A DNA stretch of 64,000 nt from Bradyrhizobium sp. in8p8 (GCF_000426845.1 NZ_AUGD01000003.1:124001-188000), one strand, 5' to 3'; positions 1 to 8,673 are shown, counted from the stretch's first letter. Numbers and translations are program-made. Notes: generated by a model not told the origin, from the letters alone.

Positions 1-254
1 ACGCGGACCGCTTTGACGTCGTGTTCTCGGACGTGGCGCTGCCCGGGATGACCGGACTCGACCTGGCGAAGGCAGTTCGCGACCGCGGCATCGGCGTCCC
101 CGTCGTGCTGACCACCGGCTACAGTCAGGCCCTTTCACAAGAGGGCACTGCCGGCTGCGACCTCGTGCAAAAGCCCTATTCGATCGAGGAATTGTCGCGC
201 GTTCTGCACCACGCGGCGCGGCTGGGGCGCGTGCGCGACGGCGCCGCCGAATAG
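1..254 (+). CDS. Response regulator receiver domain (C-terminal part; gene starts before the window)
   Basis: The frame is open from the first bases of the window and ends with TAG at 252-254. The visible piece is the second half of a CheY-like receiver domain. It has the phospho-acceptor Asp in a FSDVALPG motif, the conserved hydroxyl residue in VVLTTGYS, and the conserved Lys in QKPYS followed by the last helix. The LTTGYS and QKPYS style and the end shortly after the receiver are typical of receiver domains at the C-terminus of hybrid histidine kinases, but a stand-alone regulator cannot be excluded because the N-terminus is missing. The role (phosphotransfer signalling) follows from the family; partner and signal are unknown. 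Confidence 0.85.
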   Translation, partial: ADRFDVVFSDVALPGMTGLDLAKAVRDRGIGVPVVLTTGYSQALSQEGTAGCDLVQKPYSIEELSRVLHHAARLGRVRDGAAE

Positions 255-264
255 GTGTGCCCTG

Positions 265-295
265 GGGAACTCGCGGGCGGACCGACTGAGTTCCC
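265..295 (+). terminator. Inverted repeat after the receiver gene, possible terminator
   Basis: Arms GGGAACTC (265-272) and GAGTTCCC (288-295) are perfectly complementary around a 15-nt loop, 10 bases after the stop codon. There is no T-tract, so rho-independent termination is only a possibility. Confidence 0.3.
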
Positions 296-518
296 TTCGC
301 GTTGCCCGCTCATGCACAAACGGACCGCAGGCGCGCAAGGACTATCCGAGGACGCGCTCCTGGGCCACCGATGCGCTGCCGAAGGCACCCATCGTCGGCG
401 TCGCGCATCGCACCATGCCGGGGGCCTTTCTCGCCCTCGTCCCGGGGCTCGGTTCGCGTCCCGACCGACACTGAAATTGTGGCCCCTCGCAAAACCGGCT
501 ATGCATGCGCCGCTTGCA

Positions 519-1358
519 ATGAGGACCGCCTGTTTGACGACCGACAACAATTCTTCGTCCGCGCCGTTCGGCACGTTTGCGCCGAATGCGGCGCAGGCGG
601 CGATCATCCGCCTCGCTCAACGATCGCGACTGAAGCGCGGCGCCTTCCGGCCCTGGATGTCGCGGCTGGTGAACCTCGTGCGCAGCGGCCCTGTGGACGT
701 GCAATATCAGGGCGCCTCTTTCCGGTTCTATCATCAGGGCAGCGCGACCGAGCGCGGCGCGCTATTCAATCCCGAGTACAATCTCGACGAGCTGGATTTC
801 CTGCGCCAGCACACGTCCGGCGGCGGCGTGTTCGTCGATGTCGGCGCCAATGTCGGCACCTTTGCGCTGGTGATGGCGCGGCAGGTCGGGCCCACGGGTA
901 AGGTGGTCGCGATCGAGCCGCACCCGCTGACGTTCGCACGGCTCTCGTTCAACCAGTCCGCATCGAAAGCGGCGCAGGTGCGCCTGGTGCAGGCGGCCGC
1001 GGGCGACAAAGATGGCGAGCTGATGATCGAGAGCGGCGGCGGCAATCTCGGCGCCACGCATGTCGTTACCGGCACCGCGAGCACCGACGCGATCAAAGTC
1101 CCGTCGCTGCGGCTGACGCGCATCCTCGGCGAGGCCGGCGTTACGCAGGTCGATTCGCTCAAGATCGACGTCGAGGGATTCGAGGACCGCGTGCTGATCG
1201 GATTCTTCCGCGACGCGCCGCCATCGCTGTGGCCACGCGCTGTCGTGATCGAGCATCTGTCACAAAACGAATGGCAGCAGGATTGTATTGCCGACATGGT
1301 CGCGCGCGGCTTTACGATCGCGCGCAAGACACGAAGCAATACGTTCCTGTCGCGCTGA
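519..1358 (+). CDS. FkbM family SAM-dependent methyltransferase
   Basis: Predicted methyltransferase of about 279 aa. The SAM-binding motif VFVDVGANVGTFAL lies in the middle, followed by the acidic IEPHP strand end and, near the C-terminus, SLKIDVEGFEDRVL. Together these are the FkbM signature (Methyltransf_21). Members O-methylate sugars, polyketides and other small molecules; the substrate here is unknown. The frame is open back to GTG 255. I prefer ATG 519 (ATG 501 is also possible) because upstream residues are low-complexity and Arg-rich, unlike a protein N-terminus; no strong ribosome binding site decides it. A VOC gene follows after 24 bases on the same strand. No polysaccharide gene cluster surrounds it. 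Confidence 0.8.
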   Translation: MRTACLTTDNNSSSAPFGTFAPNAAQAAIIRLAQRSRLKRGAFRPWMSRLVNLVRSGPVDVQYQGASFRFYHQGSATERGALFNPEYNLDELDFLRQHTSGGGVFVDVGANVGTFALVMARQVGPTGKVVAIEPHPLTFARLSFNQSASKAAQVRLVQAAAGDKDGELMIESGGGNLGATHVVTGTASTDAIKVPSLRLTRILGEAGVTQVDSLKIDVEGFEDRVLIGFFRDAPPSLWPRAVVIEHLSQNEWQQDCIADMVARGFTIARKTRSNTFLSR

Positions 1359-1382
1359 CGAGGGCAAACAAAAGAGGTTGCG

Positions 1383-1769
1383 ATGATCGACCATTTGGGC
1401 ATCTCGGTCTCCGACTATGAACGCGCAAAAGCGTTCTATGCGAAGGCGCTGGCCCCACTCGGCTATGGGCTAATCATGGAAGTGACGGCGGAGCAGACCG
1501 GTCACGCCGCAGCCGCAGGTTTCGGAGCGGACGGCAAGCCGGACTTCTGGTTCGGCGGAGACGGCGCCATGAACAAGCCGGTGCATATCGCGCTTCGCGC
1601 CAAGGACCGCGCTACAGTGGATGCGTTCTACAACGCGGCCATCGCGGCCGGCGGCCGCGACAATGGTCCGCCCGGCATCCGCCCACATTACCATGCGGAC
1701 TATTATGGCGCATTCGTGCTCGACCCTGATGGCCACAACATCGAGGCCGTCTGCCACGCGCCGGAATAG
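1383..1769 (+). CDS. VOC (glyoxalase/bleomycin resistance) family protein
   Basis: A 128-aa single-domain protein starting MIDHLGISVSDYERAKAF, the standard first beta-strand and helix of a vicinal-oxygen-chelate fold. It ends with the strand FVLDPDGHNIEAV that carries the usual C-terminal metal-binding Glu. The His in IDHLG and the Glu in NIEAV are candidate metal ligands. Members act as glyoxalases, dioxygenases or antibiotic-binding proteins; nothing here fixes the reaction. ATG 1383 is preceded by AGAGG at a suitable distance. It follows the FkbM gene closely and may be cotranscribed. The stress-type promoter of the next gene begins 15 bases after its stop. Confidence 0.85.
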   Translation: MIDHLGISVSDYERAKAFYAKALAPLGYGLIMEVTAEQTGHAAAAGFGADGKPDFWFGGDGAMNKPVHIALRAKDRATVDAFYNAAIAAGGRDNGPPGIRPHYHADYYGAFVLDPDGHNIEAVCHAPE

Positions 1770-1783
1770 CGAGGATTCCCAGG

Positions 1784-1808
1784 GGAACATCGTTCCCGGC
1801 AGGTCGTT
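1784..1808 (+). promoter_or_regulatory. EcfG-type (general stress response) promoter
   Basis: GGAAC at 1784-1788 is separated by 16 bases from CGTT at 1805-1808. This matches the GGAAC-N16/17-CGTT promoter recognised by the alphaproteobacterial extracytoplasmic sigma factor EcfG. It lies 27 bases before the ATG at 1836, a sensible position for a short leader, and just behind the stop of the VOC gene. Confidence 0.7.
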
Positions 1809-1835
1809 ATTGTTCCTTCCAGCAAGGAGCACGAC

Positions 1836-2321
1836 ATGGCCAACGACAATGCCGGCGACGTCGATCGCGTCTGGGACCTGATGAAGACAATCGGATTCGC
1901 AATGCTTGTCACACGCGACGGCGGCAAGCTCCGTGCCCGGCCCATGAGCGCCTATCTCGATCGCGCCGCGAACACGATCTTCTTCCTGACCGATGCGCGC
2001 AATCACAAGGACGAGGAAATCGCGCGCGATCCGTCGATCAACCTGTCGTTCGCCGATGCCGGCAGCCAGAAGTACGTTTCCCTGACGGGCACCGCCGTCA
2101 TCTCCAACGACCGTGCCAAGATCAAGGAGCTGTTCTCGACACCCGCCAAGGCATGGTGGGACTCCGCGGAAGATCCCAACATCCGCGTGCTCAAGATCAC
2201 GCCTGATGACGCCGAATTCTGGGACTCGCCGGGGACGGTGATCTCCTATGTGAAGATGGCGGCCGCGGCAGTCACGAATACGCGCCCCGATCTCGGCGAG
2301 AACCGCAAGGTCTCGATGTGA
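1836..2321 (+). CDS. Pyridoxamine 5'-phosphate oxidase-fold protein (general stress protein 26-like)
   Basis: A 161-aa split-barrel flavin-binding protein. The sequence runs VWDLMKTIGFAMLVT, then LRARPMSAYLD, then a strand pair and SINLSFADAGSQKYVSLTG, which is the general-stress-protein-26 branch of the PPOX superfamily. Late features include KAWWDS and the strand IRVLKITPDDAEFWDSPG. Such proteins bind FMN or F420 and many are stress-induced; the catalytic role is usually unknown. An AAGGAG site sits just before the ATG. The EcfG-type promoter directly upstream (1784-1808) agrees with induction by general stress. Its stop codon overlaps the start of the next small gene. Confidence 0.88.
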   Translation: MANDNAGDVDRVWDLMKTIGFAMLVTRDGGKLRARPMSAYLDRAANTIFFLTDARNHKDEEIARDPSINLSFADAGSQKYVSLTGTAVISNDRAKIKELFSTPAKAWWDSAEDPNIRVLKITPDDAEFWDSPGTVISYVKMAAAAVTNTRPDLGENRKVSM

Positions 2322-2563
2322 TGCCGATTGAACCGCCCGAGATTCCACCCTCGACACCAGGCACGCCGACCGAGCCGCCGCTCGGAGTCCCGCCCGGCAA
2401 TCCGCAGCCCGAAATCACACCGCCGGTCCGCGAGCCGGGCGAATCACCGAGCCCCGACGAATTGCCGGGCCGCGTGCCCGAAGAGATTCCATCGCGCGGT
2501 CCGAATGGACCGCTGACGCCGAACCCTGCGACGGACGCGAGTTCGTCGCGCGGTTACGCTTGA
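2318..2563 (+). CDS. Small proline-rich hypothetical protein
   Basis: An 81-aa protein in which proline, glutamate and glycine dominate (PPEIPPSTPGTPTEPP and similar). It has no signal peptide, membrane segment or recognised domain. It starts at GTG 2318 (or ATG 2321), overlapping the stop of the PPOX gene, and AAGG at 2306-2309 is correctly placed for GTG. The overlap suggests translational coupling and membership of the same EcfG-driven transcript. The composition predicts an unfolded chain. I do not recognise the family; it may be a lineage-specific stress protein, and a chance open frame cannot be ruled out. Confidence 0.6.
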   Translation: MMPIEPPEIPPSTPGTPTEPPLGVPPGNPQPEITPPVREPGESPSPDELPGRVPEEIPSRGPNGPLTPNPATDASSSRGYA

Positions 2564-2750
2564 GGCTGGCTCATCGCATGTGAGGCGATTGCAAGCAGGG
2601 TCTGAATGCGCAATGAACGTTGCCGTAGTGGGATGATTTCGGTGCAGAAATAAATTCGGCCGCGACGACACCACCCGCCACAATGCGGCCTAACGCCTAG
2701 CTGTTCATCCCAACACTTCGTCAAAGAACCTTCCGGGGAAGTTCACCACC

Positions 2751-4907
2751 ATGACCAACCTTCGTTTCGTGCTGCTTGCAACGACGGCGCTGACCGCGAT
2801 GCAATTGGCAAGCTCCGCATCGCATGCGCAAAGTGCGCCGCCGCTCGTGCTCGCACAGGCCCAGCCGGAGGCCGGGCCTGACGGGAGGCCGAAGCAGCCG
2901 CCGAAGGGACCGCCGGCGGCCGCGCCGCCCGCAGCACCCGCGCGCCCGGCCGCACCGCCGCCGGCGGCTGCACCGCCCGCCGCACCTCCGCCGGCAGCGG
3001 CACCGGCGCGCCCTGCGGCGCCACCGCCACCTCCGCCTCCACCCGCGGCCCGTCCGGCTCCACCGCCGCCACCGCCACCCCCGGCCGCTCCCAAACAGCC
3101 TTCGCCGCCGCCGGCCGCGGCCCCGCAGCAGCGCGCCCCGACACCGCCGCCTCCCGCACCGCCTGCCCCGCGCGCGGCGCCCTCGCCGTCAGCACCGCCT
3201 CCTGCAGCGGCTCCGCAGCAGCGCGCGCCGGCAACGCCGCCTCCGGCACCGTCCGGCGCTCGCCCGGCTCCGACGCCACCGGCCCCGCCTCCCGCAGCAG
3301 GTCCTCAGGGCCGCCCGGCGCCGGCACCCAGCGCGACACCAACGCCAGCGCCCGCAGCGCCGCCGGCCCGGCCAGGTACCCCTGCTCCGACCGCCACACC
3401 CGCTCCGACCGCCACACCTGCACCGACAGCGACGCCTGCTCCGGGCAGCACGCCTGGCGTGCCGCCAGCCGGCCGCCCCGGCACACCGCCGCCCGGGCGC
3501 CCCGGCGCGCCTCCGCCGGCAGGATCACCGGCAGCGGGTGCCACGCCGACCCCAACCGCGACGCCAGCTCCGACTGGCACTCCGACGCCGCCGCCCGGAC
3601 GCCCGGGTTCGGCGACACCGGCGCCTGGCGCGACCCCAGCTCCGACCGCAACTCCAGCCCCGACGGCGACCCCGAGCCCAACGGCGACGCCAACCCCTGG
3701 GCAGCAGGGCGGCACGCCGCCTGCCGGCGCGCCCGCAGCCGCAACCCCGACCAGGCCGCCGGCACCTCCCGCCGGCGCTGCAGCGCCGACCGTGGTGCCC
3801 GGCACGCCAGCCGCAGCGCCGCCGCCCGACAGAGCGCAATACGCGCCACCCACGGTGAAGCCAGCCTTCCGCGCCGCGCCGACGATCTCGGCCCCGTTGC
3901 CGCCGCCGCCGCGCCCGCCGCAGCGTGACCTGACCCCGCTCGCGGTCGGTGCAGGCGTGGTAGCCGGCGCCGTCATCGGCGCGACCATCGCCGACCTCCA
4001 CAACCAGCGACGCGAGACCGTCGAAGGCGGCCGCACGATCTACACAGAGCCGGACCGCATCATCATCCGCGACCCGGGCGGGCAGGCCTATGTCCGCGGC
4101 AACGATCTCTATCGCTTCCGCTATGGTGCCCGCGACATCCGCACCGACACCGTGGGCGGCGAGACCCGCACGGTCGTGATTCGTCCTGACGGCAGCGAGA
4201 TCATCACCGTAGTCGGCGCCGATGGCCGGCTGCTGCGGCGTATCCGCAGGGACCCCCGCGGGCGCGAGATCGTCATCATCGACAACAGCTACCGCGATCC
4301 GCGTGCCGTCGGCGGCTTCTATGTGGACCTGCCGCCGCCGGTCGTGAACATGCCCTATGATCGCTACATCGTCAGCGCTGAGGACGCATCGCCAGACGTG
4401 ATCTACGCGACCATGCAGGCACCGCCGGTGCAGCGGATCGATCGGCGCTACTCGCTCGACGAGATCCGCTACAGCCCCAATGTTCGCATGCAGATGCCCA
4501 GCATCGACGTCAACACGATCAACTTCGAGACTGGATCGTGGACGATCCCGCCGGACCAGGCGGCCCGGCTGCAGGTGATCGCGGACGGCCTCAACCAGGC
4601 GATCCAGCGCAATCCGCGCGAGGTGTTCCTGATCGAGGGTCACACCGATGCGGTCGGCAACGAGGTCGACAACCTGTCATTGTCGGACCGCCGCGCGCAG
4701 TCCGCAGCCGAATTGCTGACGCAGCAGTTCGGCGTGCCTGCCGAGAACCTGACGTCGCAGGGCTATGGCGAGCAGTATCTGAAGGAACAGACGCAAGGGC
4801 CGAGCCTGATCAACCGGCGCGTCACGGTCCGCCGCATCACGCCGCTGCTCAACGGCGGCACGGCCTCGCTGCCGCCGCCCCCGCCCGGCACGGCGCCGCC
4901 GCGCTGA
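2751..4907 (+). CDS. OmpA family outer-membrane/peptidoglycan-binding protein with a long proline-rich region
   Basis: A 718-aa protein with four parts. Residues 1-27 form a signal peptide ending ASHAQS. About residues 35-390 are low-complexity proline/alanine/threonine sequence, including PAPTAT repeats. A glycine-rich hydrophobic stretch (VGAGVVAGAVIGATIAD, about residue 400-420) follows. The C-terminal OmpA-like domain (about 585-705) contains INFETGSW, EGHTDAVGN, LSDRRAQSAAELL and INRRVTV, the residues that bind diaminopimelate in peptidoglycan. The likely role is anchoring the envelope to peptidoglycan, with the Pro-rich arm spanning the periplasm. It is much longer than typical OmpA-domain proteins because of the Pro-rich segment. 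It is transcribed alone and ends at a strong bidirectional hairpin. Confidence 0.85.
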   Translation: MTNLRFVLLATTALTAMQLASSASHAQSAPPLVLAQAQPEAGPDGRPKQPPKGPPAAAPPAAPARPAAPPPAAAPPAAPPPAAAPARPAAPPPPPPPPAARPAPPPPPPPPAAPKQPSPPPAAAPQQRAPTPPPPAPPAPRAAPSPSAPPPAAAPQQRAPATPPPAPSGARPAPTPPAPPPAAGPQGRPAPAPSATPTPAPAAPPARPGTPAPTATPAPTATPAPTATPAPGSTPGVPPAGRPGTPPPGRPGAPPPAGSPAAGATPTPTATPAPTGTPTPPPGRPGSATPAPGATPAPTATPAPTATPSPTATPTPGQQGGTPPAGAPAAATPTRPPAPPAGAAAPTVVPGTPAAAPPPDRAQYAPPTVKPAFRAAPTISAPLPPPPRPPQRDLTPLAVGAGVVAGAVIGATIADLHNQRRETVEGGRTIYTEPDRIIIRDPGGQAYVRGNDLYRFRYGARDIRTDTVGGETRTVVIRPDGSEIITVVGADGRLLRRIRRDPRGREIVIIDNSYRDPRAVGGFYVDLPPPVVNMPYDRYIVSAEDASPDVIYATMQAPPVQRIDRRYSLDEIRYSPNVRMQMPSIDVNTINFETGSWTIPPDQAARLQVIADGLNQAIQRNPREVFLIEGHTDAVGNEVDNLSLSDRRAQSAAELLTQQFGVPAENLTSQGYGEQYLKEQTQGPSLINRRVTVRRITPLLNGGTASLPPPPPGTAPPR
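3384..3437 (+). repeat. 18-bp tandem repeat in the proline-rich coding segment
   Basis: Three consecutive 18-base units (3384-3401, 3402-3419, 3420-3437) each encode the hexapeptide APTATP. The first two units differ at a single base and the third has drifted. A looser copy of the same pattern lies near 3625-3700. Such in-frame repeats can change length by slippage. Confidence 0.8.
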
Positions 4908-4923
4908 GGGAGACCACAAACGC

Positions 4924-4951
4924 AAATGGCCGGGAGCGATCCCGGCCATTT
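4924..4951. terminator. Bidirectional rho-independent terminator
   Basis: A perfect 12-bp stem with a GCGA tetraloop lies between two convergent genes. The stem is flanked by A-rich and T-rich ends (AAATGG and CCATTT), so it can terminate transcription in both directions. It separates the OmpA-family gene (plus) from the homocysteine S-methyltransferase gene (minus). Confidence 0.8.
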
Positions 4952-4959
4952 CTCTTGCA

Positions 4960-5916
4960 TCATACCGTCAACGCGTCTGACGGCAGGCAGGCCTCGCAAA
5001 CGGCGGCGACATGCCGGTGATCAGTGCCGCAACAGCCGCCGAGAATCCGCATGCCCGGGAATGCGCGCCTGAGCGAAAGGTAACGGCGGCCGAGATCTGC
5101 GGGATCGCCACTGTCGAGGGTCTCCGATTCGTCGAGCTCGGCATGGCTCTTGACCGATGCATTGGCTCTGATGCCGTGGATGCGCTGGACCCACGTCTCG
5201 CCGGTCGCGATTGCACTCTCGAAGTGAGTTGGATGCGCACAATTGATCAGGAAGTATTCGCAGGCACGCTCCGTTGCGTCGTCGACCGCTTCGATCGCCT
5301 CGCGCAGTGTCTCTCCCCTGACGAGGCGACCATCGGTCTCGACCGTGAAAGAAATCGCGACCGGAATATCCTGCCTCTTGGCTGCGCGGACCACACCGAC
5401 GGCTTCGTTGATGCTGTTCAGCGTGAACGCAGTCACCATATCGGCGCCCGCCTCGCTGAAGGCCGCGATCTGGCCCGAGTGGTAGGCTTCCGCCTCCGCC
5501 GCGTCCATGTTGCCGGCCTTGTAGCCGTCGCCTCGCGGACCGATCGCGCCGTTGATGACGCAAGGCATGCGGGGGGACTCCCAGGCGCCGCGCAACTCGT
5601 CGAGGAAGCGGATGGCGCGCATGTTGATGGCCTCGAGCCCGGCCGCATCATAGCCGAGCCTGACGCCCCAATCAGGGTTGGCGCGCCAGGTCGGACTGTC
5701 GAGGACGAAGCCGAGCCCGTGCTGCCTGGCGATCCGCAGATATGCTTCGTAGTACTGCCTCAAATGGGCGCGGCCATCCGCGCTGTCGAGCAGCACGAAT
5801 GCCGCGAAGTGGGGCAGTTCCAGCCCGTGGTGGAAGATGAGGGTTGTCTCCATGCCGCCGTCGGTCAGGAAAATGCCGCCGCCGTGCTGCGGCAGACCAT
5901 GTCTGTATCTGGCCAT
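4960..5916 (-). CDS. Homocysteine S-methyltransferase family protein
   Basis: A 318-aa TIM-barrel protein of the Pfam S-methyl_trans family. It begins with LTDGGMETTLIFHHG, matching the conserved N-terminal motif. The zinc ligands are visible as Cys in FLINCAHPTH and the Cys pair in LGGCCGTD. Members transfer a methyl group from S-methylmethionine, betaine or similar donors to homocysteine; the donor here is not determined. I chose ATG 5916 because GGAG lies 6 bases upstream; the frame is open to 6000. It is divergent from a TetR gene at 6148, which may control it. The 3' end faces the bidirectional terminator at 4924-4951. Confidence 0.88.
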   Translation of the reverse strand: MARYRHGLPQHGGGIFLTDGGMETTLIFHHGLELPHFAAFVLLDSADGRAHLRQYYEAYLRIARQHGLGFVLDSPTWRANPDWGVRLGYDAAGLEAINMRAIRFLDELRGAWESPRMPCVINGAIGPRGDGYKAGNMDAAEAEAYHSGQIAAFSEAGADMVTAFTLNSINEAVGVVRAAKRQDIPVAISFTVETDGRLVRGETLREAIEAVDDATERACEYFLINCAHPTHFESAIATGETWVQRIHGIRANASVKSHAELDESETLDSGDPADLGRRYLSLRRAFPGMRILGGCCGTDHRHVAAVCEACLPSDALTV

Positions 5917-6147
5917 TGATCGCTCCATCATTTGGACGGACTCGCTCTCTTCATTCGGTCGCGCCATGTCCGTCTTTGGTCTCGGCATGTGGTGCCGCAT
6001 AATGTCGCGTCGCTCTAGAAGCCTCGCGGTGCGGCTGAACTTCCCCCCGCAAGCGGAGACAAATCAAATACTTGCATGAGACGCTCGGAGCAGTGCTTGG
6101 CCCCGAGCGCCAGATTCCGCACCGTCGGTACAGTTTTGGAGACATCG

Positions 6148-6768
6148 ATGGGAAAGGGCGAAGCGACGCGCGAGCGCATTCTCGAGATCGCGGAAGCGGC
6201 GGTGCTCGCAAAGGGCTTCGGCGCGACCTCGATCGACGAGGTCATTGCAGAGGCCGGCCTGACCAAGAGCGGCTTCTTCTATCACTTCAGGGACAAGAAC
6301 GCGCTCGCACGGGAGATGCTGCGCCGCTACGTGGAGACGAATGATCGCCTGTTCGACGAGATCTTCAGGCGGGGACGCGAGCTCTCCGACGACCCGCTGC
6401 AATCGTTCCTGATCTCGCTGAAACTGCTCGCCGAAATCATGGCCGATCTGCCGAACGGCCACCCCGGCTGCCTGATCGCCAGCATCTGCTATCAGGAGCG
6501 CTTGTTCGACCGCGAGGTTCGCGATCTGACCGCACAATCAGTCCGGAGCTGGAATGCGCATTTCCGCGAGATTCTCGACGGCATCGCTGCCGTCCATCGG
6601 CCCCGCGAGCCGATCGACCTCGACGATCTCGCCGAGATGATCTCGTGCGTGGTCGACGGCGCGATCATCATGTCGAAGACGCTCAACGACCCGAAGCGGC
6701 TGGAGCGGCAGATCCTGCTCTTCCGCAGCTGTGTGAAGCTGATCTTCGCGCCGCCTCTCTCATCGTGA
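6148..6768 (+). CDS. TetR/AcrR family transcriptional regulator
   Basis: A 206-aa regulator with the classic N-terminal DNA-binding domain: ATRERILEIAEAAVLAKGFG, then SIDEVIAEAGLTKSGFFYHF and DKNALAREML. The C-terminal ligand-binding half is all helical and contains GHPGCLIASICYQE, a pattern seen in TetR proteins with YfiR/AcuR-type effector domains. The start is ATG 6148, with GGAG 6 bases before it; an in-frame ATG at 6076 lacks such a site. It is divergent from the homocysteine S-methyltransferase gene across 231 bases, so autoregulation and control of that gene are plausible but unproven. No convincing operator is visible. Confidence 0.9.
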   Translation: MGKGEATRERILEIAEAAVLAKGFGATSIDEVIAEAGLTKSGFFYHFRDKNALAREMLRRYVETNDRLFDEIFRRGRELSDDPLQSFLISLKLLAEIMADLPNGHPGCLIASICYQERLFDREVRDLTAQSVRSWNAHFREILDGIAAVHRPREPIDLDDLAEMISCVVDGAIIMSKTLNDPKRLERQILLFRSCVKLIFAPPLSS

Positions 6769-6857
6769 AACGCATGTGACGTGAGCGAGCCAGGGCTGCC
6801 CTGCTGAGCCCGTTTGCGAAGGCGTGCGACCTTGCGATTCGCAGTCGATCCTCCGCT

Positions 6858-8615
6858 TCATTGCCCCGCTGCCAATCCCAACGCGTCGGCCATGACCCGG
6901 AACACTTCCGTATTGTCCATCGACCCGTGCACGCGCTCGCTGCCCGGTCCAGTCGCGGTCAGGATGACATCCTCGCCCGAATGCACGCTGGCGCCGATCA
7001 GCGCGGAAAGATTGCCGGGGCGCAGCACCGCGCCCGGGACGTCCTTGTATTTGTCGTTGGCCTTGAAGGTTCCGTCGTCGCCCGCCTTGATGGTCGGCTG
7101 GTTGGGGCCGTCCAGTTTCGGACGGAACGTCTCGTAGTGATCCGGCAGGCTGGCCGAGAAGATCGCGAGCCGCCGACTCACGTCGATGCGCGCCGGATAA
7201 CCTTCCGCATCCGGCGCCGGATAGTTGGGAAATCCGGCCTTGTCGTAGACCGCAACGCGCTCGCGCAAGGGAACATTGGGCACGGTGCCCATGTCGTCAT
7301 TCACCGTCCCGACAAGGCTGTTGGGATGATTGTGGTCGGCGACCACCATGATGAGAGTGTCGTCGCCGCGTGCGCGCGCCCATTCGCGCGTCTGGCGCAC
7401 CGCGTTGTCGAGCATGATCGTGTCGTAGACGGCGCGCTCCATGTCGAGCAGATGCGCATATTTGTCGATCATTCCGGATTCCACCATCAGGAAGAAACCG
7501 TTCTCGTTCTTCGAAAGGATGTTGAGTGCCGCCTGGACTTGCTCGGTGAGATCAGGCTGCTCGGGGAATTTCCTGACGCCGCCGCCCTTCAGGAATTTGC
7601 GGTCGAGCACACCGTCCATGTTGCCGGTCGCGAACAGGCCGAGCAGCTTGCTGGTCTCCTGTCTTGCGGCGGACGCGCCGAGTTCGCTCGCGGTGGTCGC
7701 CACCTGATAGCCGGCATCGCGAAACTTCGCGATGTAGTCGGTCTCGTCCTTGCGTTTCGAGCCGGCGACCGACTTCGGCAGAAAGTTCGCGCTGCCGCCG
7801 CCCATCAGCACATCCGGCTTCGCGTCGAAGAACTGCTCGACAATGTCGTCATAGGCGGCGCGCCGGCGGGTGTGCGCTACCATAGCCGCCGGCGTTGCGT
7901 CTTCGATTTCGGTATTGGTAACGATGCCGATCGCCATGCCGAGCCGCCTCTTGGCGAGGCTGGCGATGGTTTCGACACGGGGATCGTCGAGCGGGCTTGC
8001 AGTGCGGTCCGCATAGACGCTGAGGGCGTTGACGGCGCTCTTGTGCCCGGTCGCATAGGCGCTGGCCGAGTTCGCGGAATCGGTGATGATCGAATCCGAG
8101 CCTGCGGTTGCCACCAGGGCCATATGGGGCATGTCGTCGATGGCAAGCTTGCCCCGGCTCTTGCCCTCCGAGATTCCCTTGGAGAGGATTCGCGCTGCGA
8201 CCCGGTGCGCGGGCGACATGCCGTCACCGATGAACAGGATGACATTCTTCGCCTTGCGCGGGCCGGTGTCGTAGACCGTCCATGTGACGCTGCGCTGGCG
8301 CGTGCCGTCGCTGACGTCGACGACAACGTTGCCGGACCTGGCCAGCGTGACGTCGCGCAGGATCAGGGCCGACTGGTCCTTGCCATCCTCGCGCTCGATG
8401 AAAGTCCCGGCACGGCCGAAGGCCGTCGCAAAATCCGCGCCGTTCACCGTCACCTTCAACTTGGTCGCATCGACCGGGCCGGGAAGCTCGACCTTGAAGT
8501 CGAATTTGGCTCCGGCCAGGATCTCGGCACGATCGATCGGGTAGACGGTCTGCGCCGACAGCGACGAGGTCCAGCCGAGGACGATGAGGGAGGCGAGTGC
8601 CGATGTCTTGATCAT
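6858..8615 (-). CDS. Alkaline phosphatase (PhoA superfamily), exported
   Basis: A 585-aa metal-dependent phosphomonoesterase. A signal peptide (residues 1 to about 23) ends LSAQ. An N-terminal beta-sandwich-like region of about 100 residues precedes the catalytic domain. The metal site begins at NVILFIGDGMSP, the nucleophilic Ser lies in TDSANSASAYATGHKS, and further metal ligands are in GMIDKYAH, VVADHNHP and SVHSGEDV. It hydrolyses phosphate esters in the periplasm. The start at 8615 is set by GGAG 8 bases upstream; the longer frame to 8636 would bury that site. A Pho-box-like element lies at 8674-8691. It is longer than E. coli PhoA (about 470 aa) because of the N-terminal domain. Confidence 0.9.
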   Translation of the reverse strand: MIKTSALASLIVLGWTSSLSAQTVYPIDRAEILAGAKFDFKVELPGPVDATKLKVTVNGADFATAFGRAGTFIEREDGKDQSALILRDVTLARSGNVVVDVSDGTRQRSVTWTVYDTGPRKAKNVILFIGDGMSPAHRVAARILSKGISEGKSRGKLAIDDMPHMALVATAGSDSIITDSANSASAYATGHKSAVNALSVYADRTASPLDDPRVETIASLAKRRLGMAIGIVTNTEIEDATPAAMVAHTRRRAAYDDIVEQFFDAKPDVLMGGGSANFLPKSVAGSKRKDETDYIAKFRDAGYQVATTASELGASAARQETSKLLGLFATGNMDGVLDRKFLKGGGVRKFPEQPDLTEQVQAALNILSKNENGFFLMVESGMIDKYAHLLDMERAVYDTIMLDNAVRQTREWARARGDDTLIMVVADHNHPNSLVGTVNDDMGTVPNVPLRERVAVYDKAGFPNYPAPDAEGYPARIDVSRRLAIFSASLPDHYETFRPKLDGPNQPTIKAGDDGTFKANDKYKDVPGAVLRPGNLSALIGASVHSGEDVILTATGPGSERVHGSMDNTEVFRVMADALGLAAGQ

Positions 8616-8673
8616 GCGCGATGCTCCGAAACCCATTCCGACAGAAACAGGAGCGTAGCGATCGAGAATGACA

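Noticed and set aside
266..292. GGAAC and GTT as an EcfG promoter upstream of the FkbM gene
   Set aside because: The spacing is too long and the -10 reads AGTT, not CGTT; the bases are explained by an inverted repeat.
6121..6129. ACCGTCGGT as a TetR operator
   Set aside because: Only a 4+1+4 palindrome, too short to be convincing in GC-rich DNA.
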